DNA from: a virus
Reading direction: 5' to 3' (one strand)
IMG/VR virus record: IMGVR_UViG_3300045283_000127
Coordinates: 1-40,322 of that record
Length of the DNA: 40,322 nucleotides
Shown: positions 14,213 to 21,210 of the stretch, piece by piece
Numbering within the stretch: position 1 is the stretch's first letter
Layout: every line of letters starts with the position of its first letter
Program-made: the position numbers and the translations under genes
Notes under the pieces: model-generated
The model's database searches: none
What the model was told of the DNA's origin: nothing
What the model saw: the letters and a program-made list of their open reading frames with translations, nothing else

Positions 14213-14893
14213 ATGGCGATCAACTACCAGAGCGGCGGTGCGTTCATTCCCGCGCAGGCGGCGAACTTCAACAACCCGAACGACGCGACGAACTTTGCGA
14301 TTGCGCCGACGATCGGGCTGACCGACCAGAACGGCACGACCACCGTCACGGCGACGATCCAGACGACGGCGGGGGGCACGACGATGGCGGCCTCGACGTT
14401 CGTCAATCCGACCGTGACCGGCGATGCGACCAGTGGTGTCGTCGTGAGCAAGACGGTGGCGTTTGTCGAGAACGCCACGATGACCACCAGCACGGGCACG
14501 GTCATCATTCCGGCGGGCGCGACGTTGGTGGATATTGTCGTGACCAGTTCCGTGCTGTGGAGCAAGGCGTCCGCGCGCCTCACCGTCGGCGACACCCAGG
14601 CGGCGAACGGCTGGTTCCTCTCGACCAATCTCAACGCGACCGATCTGCTCGTCGGCGAAGCCCTGCGCGCGGCGGGCGGCACCGCGGCGTGGGGCGGGCT
14701 GAACGGCGCCTATCTGGTGTCGGCCACCGGCGTATTCGGCCAGGCGACGGCGACCAAGGCCGGGCCGTTCTATGTCACCGCGGGCAACGTGATCGGCGTG
14801 GTGACCGTGACGCCGGGGGCGGGCGCGGCCGGGCGCACGTTCATGACCGTCACGTATGCGGTCGGCCAGGCGATTGCGCCGGTGATCGTGTAG
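14213..14893 (+). CDS. Probable structural protein
   Basis: A 226-residue protein beginning 3 nt after the previous stop. It is beta-rich with many Thr, Val, Ala and Gly residues and few charges, like a virion surface protein. Segments such as 'GTVIIPAGATLVDIVVTSSVLW' and 'GPFYVTAGNVIGVVTVTPGAGAAGRTFMTVTYAVG' suggest a jelly-roll or Ig-like layout. Following coat and a first decoration-like gene, it may be a second head protein. No family was recognised with certainty. Confidence 0.55.
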   Translation: MAINYQSGGAFIPAQAANFNNPNDATNFAIAPTIGLTDQNGTTTVTATIQTTAGGTTMAASTFVNPTVTGDATSGVVVSKTVAFVENATMTTSTGTVIIPAGATLVDIVVTSSVLWSKASARLTVGDTQAANGWFLSTNLNATDLLVGEALRAAGGTAAWGGLNGAYLVSATGVFGQATATKAGPFYVTAGNVIGVVTVTPGAGAAGRTFMTVTYAVGQAIAPVIV

Positions 14894-14902
14894 GAGTGGG
14901 GC

Positions 14903-15154
14903 ATGAGTGAGCAGACCACGCCATTTCCCGCGCTGATGTGGCACAAGGACACCGGGCAGGAAATCACGGTGTCCTCGGCGGCGGAACAGGCGACGCGGGC
15001 GGCCGAGGGCTTCGTGACGGTGCCGTGGGAGGCGACCCCCCCGGCGCCCTCTCCGCCCGTGGAGGAGCCGTCGGCCGTCGAGGACGCCAACGCCCCAGAC
15101 GTCGAGGAGAAGGCTGAGAAGAAGCCTGCGAAGAAAGCGAAGGACAAAGCATGA
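14903..15154 (+). CDS. Small protein, short paralogue of the next gene
   Basis: An 83-residue protein with an AGGAG-like site. It has a folded N-terminal half ('FPALMWHKDTGQEITVSS...EGFVTVPWEA') and a Pro/Glu then Lys/Ala-rich tail. The folded part matches residues in the next gene ('FPKLLWDGTTGTEITVTS...MGYVFTAPAW'), so the genes share a domain of about 38 residues. Coupled to the next gene by ATGA. The function is unknown; a structural or chaperone role near head completion is possible. Confidence 0.55.
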   Translation: MSEQTTPFPALMWHKDTGQEITVSSAAEQATRAAEGFVTVPWEATPPAPSPPVEEPSAVEDANAPDVEEKAEKKPAKKAKDKA

Positions 15155-15696
15155 ACCTGAATCCGGAGATGCTGGCGGCGATTCAGCAGGCGCTCAACAA
15201 CGGCACGCTGACGCTGGGGAATCCCACGGGGCGCTCGCCCATCCGGCCGCGGCAGTTGCATGACCTGCGGCTGCTGCCAACCAAGGATGACCCGCGGCCG
15301 ACGTTCTTGTGGAGCGCCGAACCGCCGCGGGACGGCGTGGACCTGACCAAGACCACGGAGTTTCCCAAACTCCTATGGGATGGGACCACCGGGACGGAAA
15401 TCACGGTCACGTCGCGCGAGGATCAAGAGACCTATCTTCGCATGGGCTACGTCTTCACGGCCCCAGCGTGGGTGGAACCGGACCCGATGGACGCGATTCG
15501 GGCACAGTTCGAGGCGCTGCCGCCGGAGGACCGGGCGCTGCTCATTGCGGCGCAGCAGCAGGACCGCATCAACCGGCTGAAGGCGCAATTGTCGGAGATG
15601 CCCGAAGACAAACTGGCGGCGCTGCTGGCGAGTGCGGAGCCGGCCGGCGAGGCGAAGCGCGGACCGGGGCGCCCACGGAAGGACTCGGCGGCCTAG
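15151..15696 (+). CDS. Protein with shared 'W-TG-EITV' domain, unknown function
   Basis: A 181-residue protein. The central domain ('FPKLLWDGTTGTEITVTS') is homologous to the upstream small protein. The C-terminal part is helical ('MDAIRAQFEALPPEDRALLIAAQQQDRINRLKAQL') and ends in a basic 'RGPGRPRKDSAA' tail resembling an AT-hook. The stop overlaps the end of the leftward HNH gene by 4 nt. It probably belonged to an operon with the gp4-like gene before the HNH gene entered. Confidence 0.55.
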   Translation: MNLNPEMLAAIQQALNNGTLTLGNPTGRSPIRPRQLHDLRLLPTKDDPRPTFLWSAEPPRDGVDLTKTTEFPKLLWDGTTGTEITVTSREDQETYLRMGYVFTAPAWVEPDPMDAIRAQFEALPPEDRALLIAAQQQDRINRLKAQLSEMPEDKLAALLASAEPAGEAKRGPGRPRKDSAA

Positions 15697-16220
15697 CGAT
15701 GTTTCCAATGGCGTCTTTTCCGAACCATATCCGCCATGTTGTCGGCGTGTGTGCCCAGGAACAAGTGCGCGGGATTGCTACACGGCGGATTGTCGCACCG
15801 ATGCAGCACCCACAAGCCATCTGGAATCGGACCGTTTTCGATTTCCCACGAAATACGATGGGAAAATATGCTTCGGCCAGCAGACTGTTTCAGGTAGCCA
15901 TATCCGGTATTACTCAATTGTCCAGTCCAGCCCCAGCACGCATTTGGATCGGCGGACTTTTGAACGTGAGCAGCCCATCGGATGAAGTAGTGCGGATATC
16001 GCCCTTTGTCGGCGCATCGTGGCGAACAATATTTGCGATGTGCCGACTGATGGTCTGTAAATTCGGTCAGACATTCTACGCAGGCAGTCGTAATTTTCGG
16101 CCTGCGAGAAGCATTGTCGCAGGTGTGCGAACAGAATCTGAACGGACGAGAACGATTCAGATTACGTTCAAACGTGCGACCGCATTGCTCACAGACTCGT
16201 GTTACTTTGGTTCTAGCCAT
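15693..16220 (-). CDS. HNH homing endonuclease with two N-terminal zinc fingers
   Basis: A 175-residue protein on the strand opposite to the structural genes. The start is fixed by AGGAGG (16225-16230) before the ATG. The N-terminus has two Cys4 treble-clef-like fingers ('CEQC...FCSHTC' and 'CVEC...YCSPRC'). The nuclease part is 'CWGWTG...YGYLK...SHRISWE', then 'LHRCDNPPCSNPAHLFLGT' with His140 and His152, the HNH core seen in many phage freestanding endonucleases. Base composition is less GC-rich than its neighbours, a sign of recent arrival. It cuts DNA lacking it and so spreads by repair. It interrupts the head operon between 15696 and the gp4-like gene. Confidence 0.85.
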   Translation of the reverse strand: MARTKVTRVCEQCGRTFERNLNRSRPFRFCSHTCDNASRRPKITTACVECLTEFTDHQSAHRKYCSPRCADKGRYPHYFIRWAAHVQKSADPNACWGWTGQLSNTGYGYLKQSAGRSIFSHRISWEIENGPIPDGLWVLHRCDNPPCSNPAHLFLGTHADNMADMVRKRRHWKHR

Positions 16221-16224
16221 GCGA

Positions 16225-16230
16225 CCTCCT
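16225..16230 (-). promoter_or_regulatory. Ribosome binding site AGGAGG for the HNH gene
   Basis: Lies 4 nt upstream of the ATG at 16220. It excludes the 39-residue upstream extension of the open frame. Confidence 0.65.
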
Positions 16231-16321
16231 CGGGGTCCGTGGTGAGGGCCGCGCTCGGTGCTGATAACACCCGCGCGGTCCGTGCATTTTATCACAGTGG
16301 AGGTGTGCCATAGCCAACACT

Positions 16322-17059
16322 GTGCGGGACATTTCAACTGATGCCTACAGAGAGTTAGGGGTATTAGCTGAAAGTGAAGGCATGAACGCCTCGCAGGGCG
16401 CGCTGGCGCTCCTGCGCGCGCAGTCGATGATCGATGCGTGGGCCGGTGACCGGCTCACGCTCTCGCGCCAGTTGCGCACGACGTTCACGCTGCTGAACGG
16501 CGTGACAGCGGTCACGCTCGGCCCGGCGCCGGCCACCGTCGTGATGACGCGGCCGATGTTCCTGAACCACTGCACCTACATCATTCCTGGCAGCAGCCCG
16601 CCAGTCGAGAACAGCGGTGGCATCGCCATCATGGATGAGGACAGTTACGCGGGCCTCACCATCAAGACACTGCCAAGTGCGCTACCGACGCAGTGCTTCT
16701 ATCAGGTGAACCTCGATGGCATCAATGGGACGCTGACGTTCTGGCCGCAAGTGACGCAGAACGTGGATATCGTCATCTACACGCCGGAGGCGGTCGGCGT
16801 GCCGGTGTCGCTGAACACGGTGCTGACCGGGCCGAGCGGGTATCAGGAGGCGTTCCTGTATCAGCTCGCGATGCGGCTGGCGACACCGAACGGCGTCAAC
16901 GTGGCCGAGCAGTGTCCGATGCTGCCGAAGATGGCGATTGATGCGTTCGCGCTGATCAAGCGGAACAACGTGCGACCGGGCATTCTCAGCGTCGATCCGG
17001 CGCTCGTCGCGCAACCGAGCGGCGGGCGGTATAACGTGCTCACCAACGAAGGCGGGTAG
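16322..17059 (+). CDS. Head-completion / neck protein, P22 gp4-like
   Basis: A 245-residue frame from GTG 16322. The helical N-terminus 'VRDISTDAYRELGVLAESEG...GALALLRAQSMIDAW' is typical of gp4-like packaged-DNA stabilisation proteins that attach under the portal. The middle and C-terminus ('GYQEAFLYQLAMRLATPNG', 'AIDAFALIKRNN') also fit. Oddly, the sequence directly upstream reads ATA-GCC-AAC-ACT, that is Ala-Asn-Thr before Val, with a GGAGGTG ribosome site four bases before ATA. Related proteins commonly start Met-Ala-x-Thr-Val, so the ancestral ATG may now be ATA at 16310. Translation may start there at low efficiency or at the GTG. Confidence 0.8.
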   Translation: MRDISTDAYRELGVLAESEGMNASQGALALLRAQSMIDAWAGDRLTLSRQLRTTFTLLNGVTAVTLGPAPATVVMTRPMFLNHCTYIIPGSSPPVENSGGIAIMDEDSYAGLTIKTLPSALPTQCFYQVNLDGINGTLTFWPQVTQNVDIVIYTPEAVGVPVSLNTVLTGPSGYQEAFLYQLAMRLATPNGVNVAEQCPMLPKMAIDAFALIKRNNVRPGILSVDPALVAQPSGGRYNVLTNEGG

Positions 17060-17061
17060 CG

Positions 17062-17346
17062 ATGGCTAATGGTTCGGTCGCGCGGTATGACATCTGGCAA
17101 CCGATTACCATTTCCGATACGGTCAACATTGACCTCGTGACAATGGGGGGCGGGGTCGGCGGGCCGTGGGTGAAATGCACGGATGCGATCTGGGTCGGTG
17201 GGGCAGGGATTGTTGCCGCCGTCATGCAAAACGATGTCGTTGTCAATTTCACCTGCACGGCGGGCACCGAACTCCGCATTGCCGCCAAACGCGTGAACGC
17301 GACGAATACGACGGCGACGCTGCTTGTGGCGTTGTATCACCAGTAG
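17062..17346 (+). CDS. Small beta-rich virion protein
   Basis: A 94-residue protein starting 2 nt after the previous stop. It is all-beta in pattern ('YDIWQPITISDTVNIDLVTMGGGVGGPWVKCTDAIWV...GIVAAVMQNDVVVNFTCTAGTELRIAAKRVNAT'), a size and layout that could suit a decoration or neck protein. It sits between the gp4-like and gp10-like genes. No specific family was recognised. Confidence 0.5.
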   Translation: MANGSVARYDIWQPITISDTVNIDLVTMGGGVGGPWVKCTDAIWVGGAGIVAAVMQNDVVVNFTCTAGTELRIAAKRVNATNTTATLLVALYHQ

Positions 17347-17350
17347 ATTC

Positions 17351-18808
17351 ATGCCCACCATTAGCCTGCCGGGGTTCGTCGGACCCGCCTATCAGGGCCA
17401 GTCCTACATGCAGGACAGCGAGCGCCTGATTAACTGGTATCCGGAATCGTCCGGGTCACCGACGGCGCCCGCGCCCTCAGCCTTGCTGCCCTGCCCCGGC
17501 TTTCAGACCGTCGCCACCGTGAGTCAAGCGCCGATTCGCGGCATGTTCTTTCAACGCAATCGCGCCTTCTTCGTCGCCGGCTTCGCCTTCTACGAACTGT
17601 TCTACAACGTCGGGACGAACGTCTGGACCACGACGCAGCGCGGCACCGTGGCCGCCGACAGCAACCCCGTCACCATCCACGCCAACGGCGACGCGGGTGA
17701 CCAACTCTGGATTACGTCAGGCGGCGTCGGCTACATCTATGACCTCATCGGCAACACGCTCACCGTCGCGGGACCGGCGGGCACCGTCGTCAGCATGGGC
17801 GACTTCCTCTCGGCGCGCTTTCTGTCGCTCGACTCGACCACGGGCGCCTTCTACGCGAGCGACCGCTATAACGGCCTCGTCTGGAATCCGCTGTTCGTCG
17901 CGCAGAGCGAATCCGGCGACCCGTGGCGCACGCTCGTCGTGACACCAGATAACCTGATTCGGCTGTTCGGAGAAACGACCGGCGAAGTCTGGGCCGATCA
18001 GGGCGCGTTTCCGTTCCCGTTCTCGCAGGTGCAGGAAGGCTCCTCGCCGTATGGCATCGTCTCGCCGTTTGCGTTCTCGGTCGATCAGGCCGTGACGCTG
18101 GTGGCGCAGAATAAGCAAGGCCGCGGCCTCGTGGTGCGGATGAACGGCTACGCCCCGCAGCGCGTGAGCACGCACGCGATCGAAACGGCGATTCAAGGCT
18201 TCACGCCGCTGAACGATACGATCAGCTTTCCGTATCAGGAGTTCGGGCACAGCTTCACGATCCTCACGTTTCCGACCGCGCAGAAGACGTTCGTCATCGA
18301 TGAAACCACGGGGCTGTGGGGCGAGCGCGCCTACTGGAATGGAACGACCGGCGAGTTCCTGGCGTATCGGCCCGGCTGCCAGATGGAGGCGTTCAATAAA
18401 ATTATCGTCGGCGACCGGCTCACCGGGTCGATTTACGAGATGTCGTCGCTGTTTCAGAGCGACGTGGACGGCGCGGTCATCAGACGGATGCGGCAGCCGC
18501 CGCGGTTCTCGGTGAATCAGCGACGAATCACCATCAACAGCCTCGAAGTCATCTGCGACAAGGGGCAGGGACTCGTCACCGGCCAGGGCAGTAACCCGGT
18601 CCTGATGTTGGACACGAGCCGCAACGGTGGCAAGACGTTCGGCAACGAACGCTGGGTCGGGGAAGGCGCGATCGGGGCGTTTGACACGCGCGTGCGCTGG
18701 ACGCGCTTAGGTCAAAGTAGAAACTTCGTGCCGCGCTTCACGGCCACGGATCCCGTGCCGCACCGCCTCGTCGATTGCCTCATCAGCTTTACCGTGGGGC
18801 TGAGCTGA
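17351..18808 (+). CDS. Packaged-DNA stabilisation protein, P22 gp10-like
   Basis: A 485-residue protein. The start 'MPTISLPGFVGPAYQGQSYMQDSERLINWYPESSGS' followed by 'LLPCPGF' is the hallmark N-terminus of the P22 gp10 family ('R.vN.YPE...', then 'YPTPG'). The remainder is beta-rich and propeller-like ('FVAGFAFYELF', 'LWITSGGVGYIYD', 'FLSLDSTTGAFYASD'), ending in 'RFTATDPVPHRLVDCLISFTVGLS'. In P22, gp10 binds gp4 and closes the tail hub after packaging. An upstream GTG at 17324 lies inside the previous gene and was not used. Confidence 0.85.
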   Translation: MPTISLPGFVGPAYQGQSYMQDSERLINWYPESSGSPTAPAPSALLPCPGFQTVATVSQAPIRGMFFQRNRAFFVAGFAFYELFYNVGTNVWTTTQRGTVAADSNPVTIHANGDAGDQLWITSGGVGYIYDLIGNTLTVAGPAGTVVSMGDFLSARFLSLDSTTGAFYASDRYNGLVWNPLFVAQSESGDPWRTLVVTPDNLIRLFGETTGEVWADQGAFPFPFSQVQEGSSPYGIVSPFAFSVDQAVTLVAQNKQGRGLVVRMNGYAPQRVSTHAIETAIQGFTPLNDTISFPYQEFGHSFTILTFPTAQKTFVIDETTGLWGERAYWNGTTGEFLAYRPGCQMEAFNKIIVGDRLTGSIYEMSSLFQSDVDGAVIRRMRQPPRFSVNQRRITINSLEVICDKGQGLVTGQGSNPVLMLDTSRNGGKTFGNERWVGEGAIGAFDTRVRWTRLGQSRNFVPRFTATDPVPHRLVDCLISFTVGLS

Positions 18809-19659
18809 TGGCCGTCGAGCTTCTGAACCGCGCGCCGCTCGACAAAGACCCGCAGACGCCGACGTGGACGCGCTGGCGCACGCTGCTCGTGCAGGCGGTG
18901 AATGACCTGCTCACGGGCACGCAGACGGGCATGGGCGACCCGAATGGCGTCGTGACGGCGCCGCAAGGGTCACTGTTTAGGCGCACTGACGGCGGCACGA
19001 GCACGACGCTCTACGAGAAAACGAGCGGCGGCACCGTGACGCCGACGAATACCGGCTGGACCGTGGCTGGTAGTGGCGTCGCGGCGGATGCGGGCACCCT
19101 GACGGGCACGACGCTCGCGGCGAATGTCGTGAATTCGAGCCTGACGAGTGTCGGCACGCTGGCGGCACTGACCGTGACCGCGCCGATTGTCGGCAGCGTG
19201 ACGGGCAATGCGGCGACGGCGACGAAACTCGCCACCGCGCGGGCCATCAACGGCGTGAGCTTCGATGGCACGGCGCCGATTACCGTGACGGCAGCGGCAG
19301 CGACGCTCACAGGCGGCACGACGGCATGGACCCCGGTCGATAGCAGCGGTGCGGGCTTGACGCTGACGGTCACGTCGGCCGTCTATCAGCGCCTCGCGAA
19401 CTGGATTCTGTTTACCTGTCAGGTGACCTATCCGGTCACGGCGAGCGGGGCCAATTTCACGCTCGGCGGACTCCCGGTCGCGGCCACGGTGAATACCGGA
19501 GTGGCGGTCGGAATCACCACAGCCGCCGCTATCTACGATTACGTGGTCATCGCGAGCACGACGGCCATTCAAACGCGCATCCCGGTGGCTGGTGGGCAAG
19601 CGACGAACGCCCAACATAACAACGCGGTCCTGATTCTGACCGGGATGTATCCGGTATGA
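18808..19659 (+). CDS. Tail fibre-like protein
   Basis: A 283-residue protein with a TGATG overlap at its start. Its middle contains 'GNAATATKLATARAINGVSFDG' (from about residue 132), a motif shared by lambdoid side-tail fibres and T4-type fibres, followed by a beta-rich C-terminal domain. The N-terminal 'LLNRAPLDKDPQTPTWTRWRTLLVQAVNDLL' is probably the virion-attachment part. It is short for a fibre, so it may be a tail needle- or knob-like protein. It occupies the place of the needle gene in P22 order, after gp10. Confidence 0.65.
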   Translation: MAVELLNRAPLDKDPQTPTWTRWRTLLVQAVNDLLTGTQTGMGDPNGVVTAPQGSLFRRTDGGTSTTLYEKTSGGTVTPTNTGWTVAGSGVAADAGTLTGTTLAANVVNSSLTSVGTLAALTVTAPIVGSVTGNAATATKLATARAINGVSFDGTAPITVTAAAATLTGGTTAWTPVDSSGAGLTLTVTSAVYQRLANWILFTCQVTYPVTASGANFTLGGLPVAATVNTGVAVGITTAAAIYDYVVIASTTAIQTRIPVAGGQATNAQHNNAVLILTGMYPV

Positions 19660-20111
19660 CGATCCGCGAAGCGACCCTCGCGGACGTGCCGGCGCTCGTC
19701 GCGCTCGGGCAGCAGTTCCGCGCCTCGACCGCCTACGCGGCCATCGTCGCCGAGAATCCGGCGCAGATGCAGGCGACCGCCGAACGGCTCATCACGCAGG
19801 ACGACGGCATCGTGTTCGTGGCCGAGGACGATGGCGCGCTCATCGCGATGATCGGGCTGCTGCTCTTCACGCATCACATCTCGGGGGCGCTGACGGCCGG
19901 CGAAGTGTTCTTCTGGAGCGAGGCGGGCGCGGCGGGTGTGCGGCTCGCGCGTCAGGCGATCGCGTGGGCGCAGCATCACGGCGCCAGCACGTTGCAGCTC
20001 ATCCAGCCGATTGACGATGTGCGCGTCGGGGTGTTCTATGCGCGGCTCGGCGCGCGGTGCATCGAGGCGGCCTGGCAGCTGGACCTCACCGCGCAGGAGT
20101 CCGTCGCATGA
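19656..20111 (+). CDS. GNAT-family N-acetyltransferase
   Basis: A 151-residue protein coupled by ATGA. It begins 'MTIREATLADVPALVALGQQF', the classical GNAT start, and has 'GIVFVAEDDGALIAMIGLLLF' and a 'GAAGVRLARQAIAWAQHHGASTLQLI' helix at the acetyl-CoA loop position, though the usual 'RGxGxG' is degraded to 'AAGVRL'. It ends 'VGVFYARLGARCIEAAWQLDL'. The substrate is unknown. In this position it could modify virion components or be an ejected or host-acting enzyme. Confidence 0.7.
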   Translation: MTIREATLADVPALVALGQQFRASTAYAAIVAENPAQMQATAERLITQDDGIVFVAEDDGALIAMIGLLLFTHHISGALTAGEVFFWSEAGAAGVRLARQAIAWAQHHGASTLQLIQPIDDVRVGVFYARLGARCIEAAWQLDLTAQESVA

Positions 20112-20659
20112 TGCCGCGCGTGTTCGATGACGTCATGCCCGACCCGCTGACCTATCGCGCGGCCGCGCTCGCCTTGCCGTTCGGCGATCTGACCGCAGGG
20201 CCGGTCACGTTTCACGGCATGGTCGCGATTGGGCCGAACCCCGTCTCGGCGCTGCTCGAGGCCGAGCTCGGCTTGCGCACGACGTTCGCGGCGTTTCGCT
20301 TGTCGCCGGAAGGGCAAGAAGAGCCGCACTACATCCACACCGACCGGGACATGGGCGACTGGACGGCGATTTACTATCTGAATCCCGACCCGCCGGCCGG
20401 CGACGGCACGACGTTCTGGCGGTCGCGCGTCACCGGGGCGACCCAGAGTGCGGCGGATGGTGAGGCGCTGCTCGAGGAATGGCTGGCGTGGCGGGATCAG
20501 GACCAGTGGGAGCCGTGGCAGACCGTCGCGGCGGTGTTCAATCGGCTGCTGCTGTTTCCGTCGGCCTATTTCCATTCGCGGGCGCTGGCGGGCAATTGGG
20601 GCCACGGGCCGGAGGCGCGCTTGATCCAACTCGCATTCGGCACAGGAGACTTGCCATGA
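20108..20659 (+). CDS. 2-oxoglutarate/Fe(II)-dependent oxygenase-like protein (DUF6445-like)
   Basis: A 183-residue protein coupled by ATGA to the GNAT gene. Likely metal ligands are His77 and Asp79 in 'HYIHTDRDMGDWTAIYYLN', and His156 in 'LLLFPSAYFHSR'; Arg171 in 'ARLIQLAFG' can bind 2-oxoglutarate. 'GDGTTFWR' fits the jelly-roll. This is the layout of small prolyl-hydroxylase-like proteins found in many tailed phages near the tail genes. The substrate is unknown; hydroxylation of a virion protein or of host material is possible. Confidence 0.65.
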   Translation: MMPRVFDDVMPDPLTYRAAALALPFGDLTAGPVTFHGMVAIGPNPVSALLEAELGLRTTFAAFRLSPEGQEEPHYIHTDRDMGDWTAIYYLNPDPPAGDGTTFWRSRVTGATQSAADGEALLEEWLAWRDQDQWEPWQTVAAVFNRLLLFPSAYFHSRALAGNWGHGPEARLIQLAFGTGDLP

Positions 20660-21207
20660 GCGTGGGAACCGCCGTCGCGATTGGCATCGGGGTCAGCGCC
20701 GCCGCGTCGATTGCGTCGGCCAAGATGCAAAGCAATGCGGCCAAGAGCGCCGCCAAGACGCAATCGGATGCGGCCGGGAAAGCGCTGGGCGTGCAGCAGC
20801 AGCAATACCAGCAGGCGCGGCAGGACTTCAGCCCCTACCAGCAGCAGGGCGCCAGCGCGGTCGGGCGACTCGGGGGCATGGCGGCACAGCCGGGACGCAC
20901 CTTCACGCCGCCGGGACAGATGGCGAGCCTCGGGAACCCGGGTGGCGGCCAGATGCCGCAGGGACCGCCGCAGATGCCGTCAGGAGGCGGGATGCCGCCC
21001 CAGCAGCCGATGGGCGGGGCGATGCCGCCGGGAGGCCCACAGGGGCCGCCACAGGGCCAGATGGTGCGGGTGCAGGCGCCGACCGGCGAAGTCGCCATGC
21101 TCCCGATGACGCAGGCACAGGCGGCCGTCGCCAAGGGCGCCAAGATTCTCGGGCCTGGTGGACCGCCGCAAGGCGGGATGATGCCGCAGCCGCAGGGACG
21201 GGTGTAA
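20656..21207 (+). CDS. DNA ejection protein, gp7-like
   Basis: A 183-residue protein coupled by ATGA. The N-terminus 'SVGTAVAIGIGVSAAASIASAKMQSNAAKSAAKTQSDAAGKAL' is a hydrophobic, glycine-patterned segment followed by helix, and continues 'QQQQYQQARQDFSPYQQQGASAVGRLG'. This is typical of short phage virion proteins delivered with the DNA. The rest is Gly/Pro/Gln/Met-rich low complexity. It takes the place of P22 gp7 in the order. In Gram-negative hosts such proteins help build a trans-envelope conduit. Confidence 0.65.
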   Translation: MSVGTAVAIGIGVSAAASIASAKMQSNAAKSAAKTQSDAAGKALGVQQQQYQQARQDFSPYQQQGASAVGRLGGMAAQPGRTFTPPGQMASLGNPGGGQMPQGPPQMPSGGGMPPQQPMGGAMPPGGPQGPPQGQMVRVQAPTGEVAMLPMTQAQAAVAKGAKILGPGGPPQGGMMPQPQGRV

Positions 21208-21210
21208 GCC

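Noticed and set aside
16221-16337. A 39-residue N-terminal extension of the first HNH gene
   Set aside because: A perfect AGGAGG site precedes the internal ATG, and the extension has no homology-like features.
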